Positions 48,598 through 58,088 of a DNA stretch of 64,000 nucleotides are shown here, in pieces. The position numbers and the translations under genes are program-made. Position 1 is the first letter of the stretch, and each line of letters opens with the position of its first letter. The notes beneath the pieces were generated by a model. The model saw nothing but the letters and a program-made list of their open reading frames with translations, did no database searches and was not told where the DNA came from. The DNA comes from DASYLJ01 sp036009625 (GTDB lineage Bacteria; Desulfobacterota; Binatia; DP-6): contig DASYLJ010000006.1 in assembly GCA_036009625.1 (NCBI GenBank), forward strand, positions 27,500-91,499, given 5' to 3'.

Positions 48598-49782
48598 ATG
48601 GAGCTGAACCCGTTCGCGTGGGAATTCCACGACGACCCCTATCCGACGTACCGCTGGCTGCGCGACGAGGCGCCCATCTATCGCAACGAGGCGATGAGCT
48701 TCTGGGCGCTGTCACGATTCCGCGATGTGATGGCGGCGTTCGTCGACTGGCAGACGTACAGCTCCGTCGGCGCGCTGGTGCTCGAGAAGCTCGATCCGGT
48801 CTTTCTCGAGATGGCGCCGATCATGATCCTGATGGATCCGCCCCGGCACGATCGCCTGCGGAAGCTCGTCAGCCGCGCCTTTACCCCGCGCCGCGTGGCG
48901 GAGATGGAGCCGTTCGTCCGCAAGCTGGCGTGCGACATGCTCGATCCGCTCGTGGCGCAGGGCGGCGGCGACTTCGTCGAGGACTTCTCGACGCCGTTTC
49001 CGATGGACGTCATCTTCACGCTGCTCGGCGTGCCCGAGGCCGATCGTCGGATGGTGCGCACCTGGACCGACATCAGCCTGTCGCGTGACCCCGGCACCGA
49101 CGCCATCCCGTCGCGCGCCAAGGAAGCCGGCGCGCTGTCGCTGCAGTACTTCTTCGGCCTGGTGCAGGAGCTGCGCGCACGCCCGAACGACGGCCTCATC
49201 TCCGGGCTGTTCGACGTCGAGATCGAGGAGGACGGCGGGACGACGTCGCGCCTGACCGACGGCGAGATCGTCGGCTTCTGCTCGCTGCTCGGCGCCGCCG
49301 GCAGCGAGACGACGACGCGCCTCCTCGGCTTCGCTGCCCTGCTCTTCGCACGCTACCCGGACCAGTATGCGACGATCCTCGCCGACCCGAGCCGCATTCC
49401 CGATGCGGTCGAGGAGGTGCTGCGCTGGTCGTCGCCGGCACAGTACGCGGTGCGCAACGTCATGCGCGACGTCGAGTGGTACGGGCAGCGCATCCCCCAG
49501 GGCGACCGCATCATGCTCCTCGCCGGCTCCGCCAATCGGGACGAGCGCGAGTACCGCGATCCCGACCGCTTCGACGTGACCCGCGGCATCCCCACCCAGC
49601 TCGGCTTCGGCCAGGGCGTGCACTTCTGCATCGGCGCCTCGCTGGCGCGCCTCGAATCACGCATCGCCCTGGAAGAATTCGCGCGCCGCTTCCCGCGCTA
49701 CGCCATCGACGAGTCGCGCTGCCGGCGCGTGCACATGAGCAACGTCCACGGTTACGAGAGCGTGCCGTTCGTCGTCGCCTGA
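48598..49782 (+). CDS. Cytochrome P450
   Basis: This 394-residue bacterial soluble P450 has PPRHDRLRKLVSRAFTPRRV, the I-helix LLGAAGSETTTRLLG, the ExxR in EEVLRW, and the haem loop FGQGVHFCIGASLA with Cys344. The length is normal for class I bacterial P450 enzymes, which need separate ferredoxin partners; none is adjacent. The I-helix AGSETT has Glu before the threonines, a common variant. Its likely role is hydroxylation of a hydrophobic substrate upstream of the adjacent monooxygenase. ATG 48598 has no strong ribosome site. Confidence 0.93.
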   Translation: MELNPFAWEFHDDPYPTYRWLRDEAPIYRNEAMSFWALSRFRDVMAAFVDWQTYSSVGALVLEKLDPVFLEMAPIMILMDPPRHDRLRKLVSRAFTPRRVAEMEPFVRKLACDMLDPLVAQGGGDFVEDFSTPFPMDVIFTLLGVPEADRRMVRTWTDISLSRDPGTDAIPSRAKEAGALSLQYFFGLVQELRARPNDGLISGLFDVEIEEDGGTTSRLTDGEIVGFCSLLGAAGSETTTRLLGFAALLFARYPDQYATILADPSRIPDAVEEVLRWSSPAQYAVRNVMRDVEWYGQRIPQGDRIMLLAGSANRDEREYRDPDRFDVTRGIPTQLGFGQGVHFCIGASLARLESRIALEEFARRFPRYAIDESRCRRVHMSNVHGYESVPFVVA

Positions 49783-49791
49783 GCCCGTCGG

Positions 49792-49820
49792 TTGACTCGC
49801 CGGCGATGCCCGCATAGCCG
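49792..49820 (+). promoter_or_regulatory. Leaderless promoter of the BVMO gene
   Basis: TTGACT at 49792-49797, a 17-nt spacer ending CCCGCA, and TAGCCG at 49815-49820. ATG 49829 follows after 8 nt. It shares TTGACTCG and CCCGCATAGCCGC with the promoter at 58089, and the P450 gene stop lies just upstream (49782). Confidence 0.5.
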
Positions 49821-49828
49821 CCGATGCA

Positions 49829-51610
49829 ATGACTTCCACGCCCTTCGATACCGATGCGCTGCGCGCCAGGTACCGCGCCGAGCGCGACAAGCGCCTGCGC
49901 GCCGACGCCAACGAGCAGTACGTCGAGATGGCCGGCCAGTTCGCGCACTACCTCGAGGACCCCTACACCGCACCCGTCGAGCGCGCGGCGCTCACCGACG
50001 ACATCGAGGTCGCGATCATCGGCGGCGGCTTCGGCGGCCTGCTGGTCGCCGCCCGTCTCCGCCAGGCCGGGATCGACGACATCCGACTCATCGAGAAGGG
50101 CGGCGACTTCGGCGGCACGTGGTACTGGAACCGCTACCCGGGTGCGGCGTGCGACGTCGAGTCGTACATCTATCTGCCGCTCCTCGAGGAGCTCGGCTAC
50201 GTGCCGAAGGAGAAGTACTCGCGCGCGCCCGAGATTCTCGAGCACACGCGCAACATCGCGCAGCACTTCGGGCTCTATGAGCGCGCCTGCCTCGGGACCG
50301 AAGTGACCGACCTGCGCTGGGACGAGGGCGAGCGCCGCTGGATCGTCGTCACCAACCGCGGCGATCGTATGCGGGCGCGCTTCGTCGTCATGGCGAACGG
50401 CCCGCTGCACCGGCCGAAGCTCCCCGGCATTCCCGGGGTGGAGACCTTCCGCGGCCATTCCTTCCACACCAGCCGCTGGGACTACGCGTACACCGGCGGC
50501 AACAGCGACGGGCACCTCGACCGGCTGCACGACACGGTGGTGGGCGTCATCGGCACGGGCGCCACCGCCGTGCAGTGCGTGCCGCACCTCGCGGCGGCGG
50601 CGAAGCATCTCTACGTGTTCCAGCGCACCCCGTCGTCGATCGACGTGCGCGACAACCGCCCCACCGATCCGGCATGGGCGTCGAGCCTCGAGCCCGGGTG
50701 GCAGCGACGCCGGATGGACAACTTCAACAACCTGGTGTCGGGCATCTTCGAGTCCGAGGACCTCGTCAACGACGGCTGGACCGACATCATCGGCAACCTC
50801 CTGCTGCGCCTGCGCGAGGCCAGCGCCAGTGGCGGTGCGGCAAACATCGCGTCGAGCCTCGAGCTCGCCGACTTCGAGAAGATGGAGCAGATCCGCGCGC
50901 GCGTCGACGAGCTCATCGCCGATTCGTCGACCGCGGAGGCGCTCAAGCCCTACTACCGGCAGTTCTGCAAACGCCCGTGCTTCCACGACGAGTACCTGCA
51001 GGCCTTCAACCGGCCCAACGTCACGCTGGTCGACACCGACGGCAAGGGCGTCGAGCGCATCACGGAGCATGGCGTGGTCGTCGCCGGCCGCGAATACCCG
51101 CTCGACTGCCTGATCTACGCCACCGGCTTCGAGGTCGCCACCGACTACGCCCGTCGCGCCGGCTACGAGGTCTACGGCCGCGACGGGGTCACGCTCAGCG
51201 AGCGGTGGCGCGACGGCGCGGCGACGTTCCACGGCTTCCACAGCCGTGGGTTCCCGAACTGCTTCATCGTCAGCATCGTGCAGTCCGGCTTCTCGGTGAA
51301 CTTCCCGCACATGCTCGACGAGCAGGCGCGACACCTCGCGTACATCCTGCGTCAGGCGCACGACCGCGGCGTCACCCGCGTCGAGAGCAGCCAGCAGGCC
51401 GAGGACGACTGGGTGCAGACGATCGTCGATCTCGCGCAAATGAACGTGCAGTTCCTCGAGTCCTGCACGCCCGGCTACTACAACAACGAGGGCAAGCCGG
51501 CCGCGCGCAGCGTGCGCAACGGCTTTTACGGCGCCGGCTCGCCGGCGTTCATCCGGCAGCTCGAGGAGTGGCGCGAGCGCGGCGACCTGGCCGGTCTGGA
51601 GCTCGACTAG
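49829..51610 (+). CDS. Type I Baeyer-Villiger monooxygenase
   Basis: This 593-residue flavoprotein has an FAD Rossmann motif (IIGGGFGGL, about 63-71), the family fingerprint FRGHSFHTSRW at about 207-217 (FxGxxxHxxxW) and an NADPH Rossmann motif (GVIGTGATAVQ near 239). FGGTWYWNRYPGAACDVES is the usual FAD-contact block. It inserts oxygen next to a ketone to give esters or lactones. The start codon sits 8 nt past the -10 box with no ribosome site. It follows the P450 by 46 bp and converges with the methyltransferase gene. The likely substrate is cyclic or steroid-like, but this is inference. Confidence 0.92.
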   Translation: MTSTPFDTDALRARYRAERDKRLRADANEQYVEMAGQFAHYLEDPYTAPVERAALTDDIEVAIIGGGFGGLLVAARLRQAGIDDIRLIEKGGDFGGTWYWNRYPGAACDVESYIYLPLLEELGYVPKEKYSRAPEILEHTRNIAQHFGLYERACLGTEVTDLRWDEGERRWIVVTNRGDRMRARFVVMANGPLHRPKLPGIPGVETFRGHSFHTSRWDYAYTGGNSDGHLDRLHDTVVGVIGTGATAVQCVPHLAAAAKHLYVFQRTPSSIDVRDNRPTDPAWASSLEPGWQRRRMDNFNNLVSGIFESEDLVNDGWTDIIGNLLLRLREASASGGAANIASSLELADFEKMEQIRARVDELIADSSTAEALKPYYRQFCKRPCFHDEYLQAFNRPNVTLVDTDGKGVERITEHGVVVAGREYPLDCLIYATGFEVATDYARRAGYEVYGRDGVTLSERWRDGAATFHGFHSRGFPNCFIVSIVQSGFSVNFPHMLDEQARHLAYILRQAHDRGVTRVESSQQAEDDWVQTIVDLAQMNVQFLESCTPGYYNNEGKPAARSVRNGFYGAGSPAFIRQLEEWRERGDLAGLELD

Positions 51611-51612
51611 GA

Positions 51613-52896
51613 TCACTCCCGTCGCAGGACGAGCACGCGGAACGTGTTGCGACGACGACCCAGGAAGGTATCGAGGTCGCGGGCGACACTCGCCCGCATG
51701 CTGCCGCCGCGGGCGCGACGCTTGTCCCAGGTGAGGCTGCCCTTGCGCCACGTCGCCTCGGGGTCCGGACCGACCAGCGCCAGCATCCACTCGACGGCGC
51801 GATACTGGAGGATGCGATCGATCGCGGTCTCGTCGACGCGCAGCCCGGTCCCACGCAGCAGATTCGACTGCGGGCCGTAGTCGACGACGCGCAGACCCGC
51901 CGCGCGTGCGGCATCCATCGCCAAGGTGAAGTCGACCATGAAGGTGATGTCGTCCTCGCCGGGCCGATCATAGATACCGTGGCCCGATCGCGGCGGCCCC
52001 GCGAACACCTTGCGCCGCTCGGGCGCGCGCAGATGGAAGGCGCGCGTGTCGCCGTAGTCGATCCACAGCATCTCGCTGCGACGGTACAGCCGCCCGACGT
52101 TGCCGATCAGGCGCGGCAGCTCCGGCGCCGCGAAGTACGCCGGCCGATCCCGTCGCGTCGTATGCAATTCGGGGAGGTAGTCGGCGCAGAGCGTGGCCAG
52201 CTCGGGGACGACGGCCAGGGGCAGATCGACTTCGTGATAGCGGACGCGACGGCGCTGCCGGGAGTCGCTCATCACACCATCGAGCTCGCGCGCCGGTATG
52301 GTCCGTCCGCCGACACGCGGCACGACGAAGGCGACGGCGGGCGCCGTGCCGGCCGGGCGCGCGATCTTGTGGTGCGCCAGGCAGTCGAGCACCTCGTTCG
52401 CGACCACCAGCGCCGCGTCACCCATGCGCGGTACCGTGCCGGTGGAGGACAGATCGACCACACGCCAGCGCACGCGCGCCACCAGCGGCCCGAGCTTCGC
52501 CCGCTGACGCGCCGCCAGCGCCGGGCTGCGCTCGACGATGCGATACCGGAGCGCGCGATCGAACGTGCGCCACGCGGCCGACTGGCCGCCGCGCCGGACC
52601 ACCGTCACCAGGACGTCGAGGCAGAGCTGCCCGTTGCCGGCGCCCAGCTCACAGACGTCGAACCGCGCCGGACGCCCGCACCGCACCCATTGCCGGAACG
52701 CCCGCGCCGCGATGATCTCGCCGAACACCGGCGACAGCGCGATCGGATACGTGTCGTAATGCCCGCCGTCGCCGAAGCGGATGGCGCCGGTCGAATAGTA
52801 TCCCCACGACGGCGCGAACAGCGCGGCGTCGACGAAGTCGCGATAGGACGGGTACGCAGCGGCCACCCGCTGCGGCGCGTCTCCGAAGTCGAGCAT
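51613..52896 (-). CDS. SAM-dependent methyltransferase of the MidA/NDUFAF7 family
   Basis: This 427-residue protein opens with YPSYRDFVDAALFAPSWGYY and has the SAM-binding motif FDVCELGAGNGQLCLDVLV at about 79-97. VVANEVLDCLAHHK and MLWIDYG follow in the MidA order. MidA/NDUFAF7 methylates an arginine of the complex I subunit NDUFS2 in mitochondria; a bacterial protein-methylation role is inferred. The C-terminal part (RVDETAIDRILQYRAVEWML) is longer than the core. Its stop lies 2 bp from the convergent BVMO stop. Confidence 0.78.
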   Translation of the reverse strand: MLDFGDAPQRVAAAYPSYRDFVDAALFAPSWGYYSTGAIRFGDGGHYDTYPIALSPVFGEIIAARAFRQWVRCGRPARFDVCELGAGNGQLCLDVLVTVVRRGGQSAAWRTFDRALRYRIVERSPALAARQRAKLGPLVARVRWRVVDLSSTGTVPRMGDAALVVANEVLDCLAHHKIARPAGTAPAVAFVVPRVGGRTIPARELDGVMSDSRQRRRVRYHEVDLPLAVVPELATLCADYLPELHTTRRDRPAYFAAPELPRLIGNVGRLYRRSEMLWIDYGDTRAFHLRAPERRKVFAGPPRSGHGIYDRPGEDDITFMVDFTLAMDAARAAGLRVVDYGPQSNLLRGTGLRVDETAIDRILQYRAVEWMLALVGPDPEATWRKGSLTWDKRRARGGSMRASVARDLDTFLGRRRNTFRVLVLRRE

Positions 52897-52934
52897 GCGG
52901 GGGAGCGCCTAGCAGGTCGCTCCCGCGAGGACCA

Positions 52935-55900
52935 TCACTCCTGCTTCTTGGTGACGACGTGGCTGAAGCACTGGTTCCCGATCCTCAGCTGCACCGACGA
53001 GTCGGCGGCCGGCTGGTTGGCTTGCGCCGCCGTGAACCACCGCTTGGCCTTGGCAACGACCTTGAACATTCCCGGATGCTTCCGGGCGTCGTCCTTGAGG
53101 TTCACTTCCTGCAGTCCGAGCGTCTTCACCTTGAAGAGCCACTGCACGCCTTTGTTGCCCTTCGCAGGGAGCGACCCGACGTCCGTCGTGGCGATCGCTC
53201 CGCCGTCGTCGTCGAGGAGGCGGACGCTCACCGGCTGGTCATCGTAGTCGGTGAGCGGGATCGACATCTTGAGGAGGAGCATGCCCGCCTCTTTGGCGGT
53301 CGTGACCTTCACCACGGCCTTCGGATCTGCCACCGGCTGGCAGCACTGGCAGTCGGAGCCGCAGGTGCCCGGGCACGCGGCGTCGCTCGTCCCGTCGCAG
53401 GTCTCGGCACCTTCGATCGCACCGTTGCCGCACGTGAGCACGTCGCAGACATCGCCGACCCCGTCGCCGTCGGTATCGGTCTGGTCGGCAGGCGCCGTAT
53501 CGGGGCAGTTGTCGAGATGATCGGGAACGCCGTCGGCGTCGCTGTCCGGGCTCGCCGGAACGATGCCGCTCGCCACGCACGTGCTGCCCGGCGAGCACTC
53601 CTCCGCCACGGCGCACACGCCGGTCTCCCGGGCGCAACCGAAGTTCCAGCACGTCGTCGTGGCCGGGCACTGGGCATCGCCGGTGCAGAAGCCGCCGAGG
53701 AGCTCGAGGCAGCGACCCGACGACACGTAGACGGTGGCGCTCCCGGTGTCGCCGATCTCACCGCCGCCGAACGGATTGGCGCCTTCCCGCACCGTGCCGA
53801 TGACGGTCGTGAGGCCCGTGTCGACGTCGAACGTCTGGATGACGAGATCGACCATGTCGCCGTCGCCATTGAGATCCGTCGGCCCCTGCTCGGCCTCCAA
53901 GGTCAGGAACTTCACCGAGCGCGACAGCACGCGATACGGCTCGCGCGGATCACACTCGGCGAGCCCGCACGGGACCACGGCCTGACCGCTCTCGTGCAGG
54001 AGGCCGGTCGTCATGTCGTAGACGGTGAGCACGTCGTCGGTGGCGTCGCCGTCGCCGTTCCGATCGGTCCCGGTGGTGCTCTCCGGCGAGCGGAAGGCGA
54101 TCAGGGAATCGCCGCACACGAACTCTTCGGCACCGCGCTGCGTATCGAAGAGCGCGCCCGGGCCGGCCGTGTCCCAGATCTGGAGGATGCGATCGTCCAG
54201 CACCGTGTCGCCGTTGCGGTCGGCTCCCTGTGCCGCCTCGGGCGTGATGAATGGCACCAGCGTACCGCAGACGGCCAGCGTGTCGGCCGCCTCGGCGACG
54301 TTCGTCCATGCGCCGGCGCCGATGGCCCGCACGTGCACGACCTGGTCGACGGCGTCGCCGTCGCCGTTGAGGACGGCACCAGCCTGCCCGGCCTCGTCGG
54401 CGAGCGCCGCCATGTGCGACGCCGACAGCGCCACGCGGGTGGCCGCGAGGCCGAGGTTCACGACGGCTCCGCCGCCCTGCCAGAGCTGGACGACCTGATC
54501 GTCGGTGTCGGCGTCCACGGTCGAGTTGAGCGAGCCACCGGGACAGGCCCCGGTGCCGACCGCCGACTCGGGTCGCAGGAAGACGGCCCGACCGGCCGCG
54601 ACGGCCACCTCGCCCGCGGGGCAGAGCGTGGTCGCCGTCTGCGCGTCGGCGTCGAACACCTCGAGCAGCGTGTCGTCGATCGCGCCGTCGGCGAAGAGGT
54701 CGAGGCCCGGCGCGGCCAGGTTCGGTGCGCGCACGAAGGCGTCGATGTGGCCGAGCGTGTCACCCGCGACGAGATTCGTGGCGGCGCTCGTGAAGGCGAC
54801 GATCGATCCGTCGAACGAGAGGACCGGCTGGAATGAATCGCCACCCGCGGCCTGGGCACCGCCGGCGCCGACGCTCACGCGCTCGGTGGTCGCGGTCAGG
54901 CGATCGTAGACGAAGGCGTCGTGGACGCCGTTGTCGTCGCCGGGGACGGCGTTGGCGGAATCGGAGGTATGCCAGCCGACGAAGCGACCGTCCCCGGAGA
55001 TGGCCGCATGGGCGCTCCCCGAGGGCGCATTGGCGCCGCCCGGGAGCGGCACGCCGCCGGTGGCGACGCTCACCAGCTCCGTGATGCCGGTCAGCCGATC
55101 GTGCGCGTAGACGTCGACGCTGGGGTCCACGTCGCTCGGCACGAACGACGCCCGGCTGCCGAAGACGACGATGCGCCCGTCGGCCGAGATGTCCATCGAG
55201 CCATAGTTGCCCGAGGTGCCGCCGGCCTCGTTCCCATCCGAGGTGACGCTGACGCGCTCCGTCTGCTGGGTGAGACGATCGTGGACGAAGACGTCGCGCC
55301 AGCTCCCGGTGTCGCCCGGGACGATGCCGCTGTCGTTCGAGTCGAAGACGACGAAGCGACCGTTCGCCGACAGCGCGCCATAGAAGCTGCCCTGGTTGGT
55401 CGGGACCTGGCCACCGCCACTCCGCACGTTCACGCGCTCGGTCGTGCCGGCGAGCCGGTCGCGCACGAACAGGTCGTAGTCGTCGTTCGTGTCGTTCGGG
55501 ACGAGGTTCGTGTACTGGGAATAGAAGAGGACGAACCGTCCGTCGGCGGAGATGTCGACGGCGTCGCTGGCCACCAGGAACGCAGGGCCGCCGGTACCCT
55601 CGCCGCCACCCGTCGCCACGCTCACGCGCTCGGTCGTGCCGAGCAGTCGATCCCGCACGAAGACGTCGGCGTTGTCGTTGGTGTCGCCGGCGACGACGGT
55701 GGGGTCGAGCGAGCCGAAGGCGACGTAGCGACCGTCGCCGGATATCGCCGCTGCGAGCGACACCGATTGCGTCAGCTCGGTGCCGTTCGCCTTGAGGCTC
55801 ACGCGCTCGGTCACGCCGGTCTGACGGTCGTGGACGAAGGCGTCCGTGAATCCGTTGGTGTCGTCCGCGACCAGGTTGGAGGCGGCGCTCTCGAAGAGGA

Positions 55901-57929
55901 CGAAGCGACCGTCGTCCGAGATGTTGAAGTAGGCGCCGACCTCGGCCTGCTCGATGTCCGCGTCCGCTTCGATGCCGGCGGGCCCGAGGTTCACGCGACT
56001 GGTGGCGGTGGGCGCGGCGCCACGCTCCGGCCGACGGTAGAAGACGAGGCCGTTCGAGATCGCGAGCGCCTTGTCGTTCACGAGCAGCGCGGCGTCGGCG
56101 ACGTGCTCCGGATCGAGCGTGGCCGTGCGCTCGCCGCCGCCGAGCGCGAAGACGCGCAGGATGGGGTCGCTGCGGTCGTCGTCGCCGCTCTGATCGCAGT
56201 AGCCCTCGGCCGATTCGGACTCGAGGAACGCGACCAGGTTCCCCTCCGTCTCGACGGCGGGATAGGCGAACGGCGGATCGCTGATGCGCACCACCGCACG
56301 TCCCTGTGCATCGGCCGCGACGCCATTGCATGCGGCCGGCGCGCCCATCGCCTGCGCGACGCCGGTCTCGCGATTGCGCAGCGTGACCACCGAGTCGCGG
56401 TCGTCGCCGTCGCCGGACTCGTCGCTGAGCCGCGTCGACTCGTTGACGGTGAAGGCGAACACGTCGGTGGTGCCGGCGGTGAGGCTCTCGAGCGGGATGG
56501 CGGTGTTGGCCTCCAGGGCGTAGCTGACGCACGCGTCGCCCGACGCCGGGCAGTCGCCGTCGTTCGCACAGCCGCCGTGCGGCGCCAGCTGGCAGATGCC
56601 GGCGCCGACGCACAGATCACCCGCGGCGGGACAGTCGCCCGGCCCGGCGCAGGCAACATGGGGCGGGAGCAGACACGTGCCGGCCGCCTGGCGGCGGATC
56701 GGCAGCGGACCACCCCAGGCCGCGATCGGCCGGAAGTCGTCGAAGAGAGCGCCGCAGCGACCACCGCCACATTCGGCATCCGAGGCGCAGACCGCGTCCG
56801 GAGTCGCACCGCCGACACAGGTCGTCGGACAGGTCCCGCCGCGGCAGTCGGTGCTGACGTTGCAGGCGTTCCCGGCGGCAGCCCCCCCGACACACCGCCC
56901 GGCGCGACGGGCGAAGCGCAGGATCGTGTACGACGCGTCGGCCGAGCCGAAGAGCGTGATCACGTCCGGATCGGCGATCGACGGGTCGGACTGCGGCTCG
57001 AAGATGGGCGGCAGCTTCGCACCTTCGGGAGTGTAGGAGGCGAGGAAGGCGGCGTCGGGGATCGGGAACGGCAGCGGCGACTTGATCGTGGCCCGGATGA
57101 GACGCGGCACGGGTAGGTCGTTCTGACGGATCAGCACGCCGCTCCAGTGCACCGGGAGGAACAGGTTGCCGCCCGCGTCGACCGCCAGCCGCGTCTCGCT
57201 CGCGAGCCCGGTGCATGGCGGGTCGTCGGCGAAGCAGTCGCTCTGGAAGTCGTTCGGCTGCGGCAACGCGGTGAAGCTCGAGAACACCTCGGCCGGAACC
57301 GCCTGGCACGAGCCGTCGGCGGCGAAGAGCGTGTCGACGCACGCGAGGAGTCCCGTCTGCGCGGCACAGGTGGTGGTGGCGAGGCCACACGGCAGCGGGC
57401 TGTCTACGGGCGAGACGGCGATCGTCGCCGGGCCTGTCGCGGCGCGCTGGTCGGCATCGGGCGCGAACAGCGCATCGGTATCGGGGAAGCGGAAGGCCAG
57501 GCGCCGTTCGCCGTTGCGATCGACGATCGCCAGATTGACCGACGCGCCCAGATCTCCGGCCTGCACGCAGGACACGCGTCCTGCGCCGACCGTCGCCTCG
57601 CAGGCGGCGAGCTTCCCGGCGGCCTCGCCTCCGTTGCAGTCGAGCGTGGTGACGAAGGCCACGTGGCGCACGCCGTCGTTCGGCGGCTCGAACACGACGG
57701 TGACGATCTGGTCGTCGGCGACGGCACTGAAGCCGGGCGACGTACCGCCGCAGCGCGCCGCGCTGACGCCGACCTCGACGAAGTCGCCCGGGGCCGCGAA
57801 CGGCCGGTTGACGTCGCCGAGCGTGCCGCGGAACGTCCGGCTCGCGCTCGGAATCAGGTTGCACGCAGCTCGTGCAACGGAGGGCACGACGAGCGCGACG
57901 ACGAGGGCGATGAATCGAGTGGAGAACAT
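52935..57929 (-). CDS. Very large secreted PD40-repeat exoprotein
   Basis: This 1664-residue protein has a signal peptide (STRFIALVVALVVPSVARAA). The N-terminal 500 residues include cysteine motifs with ADCRGGTCPTTCVGG-like blocks. Residues about 670-1068 contain seven tandem ~57-residue PD40-like repeats of the form SxDGRFVxFxSxxxNLVxxDTNxxxDxFVxDRxTxxTERVSV. Later parts hold Asp-rich spacers, a thrombospondin-3-like repeat (DSDADGVPDHLDNCPDTAPA), a CDGTSDAACPGTCGSDCQCC block and a C-terminal beta domain. It is probably a surface protein; no catalytic motif was seen. A good promoter and a ribosome-site hairpin lie upstream of ATG 57929. Confidence 0.82.
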   Translation of the reverse strand: MFSTRFIALVVALVVPSVARAACNLIPSASRTFRGTLGDVNRPFAAPGDFVEVGVSAARCGGTSPGFSAVADDQIVTVVFEPPNDGVRHVAFVTTLDCNGGEAAGKLAACEATVGAGRVSCVQAGDLGASVNLAIVDRNGERRLAFRFPDTDALFAPDADQRAATGPATIAVSPVDSPLPCGLATTTCAAQTGLLACVDTLFAADGSCQAVPAEVFSSFTALPQPNDFQSDCFADDPPCTGLASETRLAVDAGGNLFLPVHWSGVLIRQNDLPVPRLIRATIKSPLPFPIPDAAFLASYTPEGAKLPPIFEPQSDPSIADPDVITLFGSADASYTILRFARRAGRCVGGAAAGNACNVSTDCRGGTCPTTCVGGATPDAVCASDAECGGGRCGALFDDFRPIAAWGGPLPIRRQAAGTCLLPPHVACAGPGDCPAAGDLCVGAGICQLAPHGGCANDGDCPASGDACVSYALEANTAIPLESLTAGTTDVFAFTVNESTRLSDESGDGDDRDSVVTLRNRETGVAQAMGAPAACNGVAADAQGRAVVRISDPPFAYPAVETEGNLVAFLESESAEGYCDQSGDDDRSDPILRVFALGGGERTATLDPEHVADAALLVNDKALAISNGLVFYRRPERGAAPTATSRVNLGPAGIEADADIEQAEVGAYFNISDDGRFVLFESAASNLVADDTNGFTDAFVHDRQTGVTERVSLKANGTELTQSVSLAAAISGDGRYVAFGSLDPTVVAGDTNDNADVFVRDRLLGTTERVSVATGGGEGTGGPAFLVASDAVDISADGRFVLFYSQYTNLVPNDTNDDYDLFVRDRLAGTTERVNVRSGGGQVPTNQGSFYGALSANGRFVVFDSNDSGIVPGDTGSWRDVFVHDRLTQQTERVSVTSDGNEAGGTSGNYGSMDISADGRIVVFGSRASFVPSDVDPSVDVYAHDRLTGITELVSVATGGVPLPGGANAPSGSAHAAISGDGRFVGWHTSDSANAVPGDDNGVHDAFVYDRLTATTERVSVGAGGAQAAGGDSFQPVLSFDGSIVAFTSAATNLVAGDTLGHIDAFVRAPNLAAPGLDLFADGAIDDTLLEVFDADAQTATTLCPAGEVAVAAGRAVFLRPESAVGTGACPGGSLNSTVDADTDDQVVQLWQGGGAVVNLGLAATRVALSASHMAALADEAGQAGAVLNGDGDAVDQVVHVRAIGAGAWTNVAEAADTLAVCGTLVPFITPEAAQGADRNGDTVLDDRILQIWDTAGPGALFDTQRGAEEFVCGDSLIAFRSPESTTGTDRNGDGDATDDVLTVYDMTTGLLHESGQAVVPCGLAECDPREPYRVLSRSVKFLTLEAEQGPTDLNGDGDMVDLVIQTFDVDTGLTTVIGTVREGANPFGGGEIGDTGSATVYVSSGRCLELLGGFCTGDAQCPATTTCWNFGCARETGVCAVAEECSPGSTCVASGIVPASPDSDADGVPDHLDNCPDTAPADQTDTDGDGVGDVCDVLTCGNGAIEGAETCDGTSDAACPGTCGSDCQCCQPVADPKAVVKVTTAKEAGMLLLKMSIPLTDYDDQPVSVRLLDDDGGAIATTDVGSLPAKGNKGVQWLFKVKTLGLQEVNLKDDARKHPGMFKVVAKAKRWFTAAQANQPAADSSVQLRIGNQCFSHVVTKKQE
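54725..55925 (-). repeat. Seven tandem PD40/WD40-like repeats
   Basis: Each unit encodes ISxDGRFVxFxS followed by an acidic DTN and FVHDRxTGxTERVSV. Seven copies span about 400 codons within the 52935-57929 gene. Confidence 0.8.
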
Positions 57930-57934
57930 GAGCA

Positions 57935-57960
57935 CCTGCCGAGGCGGCCCCTCGGGCAGG
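57935..57960 (-). promoter_or_regulatory. Leader hairpin covering the ribosome site of the PD40 gene
   Basis: On the minus strand CCTGCCCGAGG and CCTCGGCAGG form a stem with one bulged C around a 5-nt loop. The 3' arm ends 5 nt before ATG 57929 and includes GGCAGG, the only ribosome-site candidate. Confidence 0.4.
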
Positions 57961-57982
57961 CCTGATGGGGGAACGTGCAATT

Positions 57983-58012
57983 GGTATAAGAGCGCGTCTT
58001 GACGGGCGTCAA
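57983..58012 (-). promoter_or_regulatory. Sigma-70-like promoter of the PD40 exoprotein gene
   Basis: TTGACG (58012-58007), an 18-nt spacer and TATACC (57988-57983) on the minus strand. This is the most AT-rich -10 box in the window. The leader is about 48 nt. Confidence 0.6.
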
Positions 58013-58088
58013 TGAAAATTCGCCGCTGCCTGGAAGGAAATGCCCACCCGGCGACAGCGACCGAGGACTCTGCGCCCCAGGCCGCCGG

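Noticed and set aside
48598..52896. Natural-product biosynthetic cluster around P450, BVMO and methyltransferase
   Set aside because: No PKS, NRPS, terpene cyclase or carrier protein is present; the methyltransferase is MidA-like and on the other strand.
54921..57116. Plus-strand frame of 731 codons opposite the PD40 exoprotein
   Set aside because: PD40 repeats and signal peptide define the minus gene; the plus frame is a shadow.
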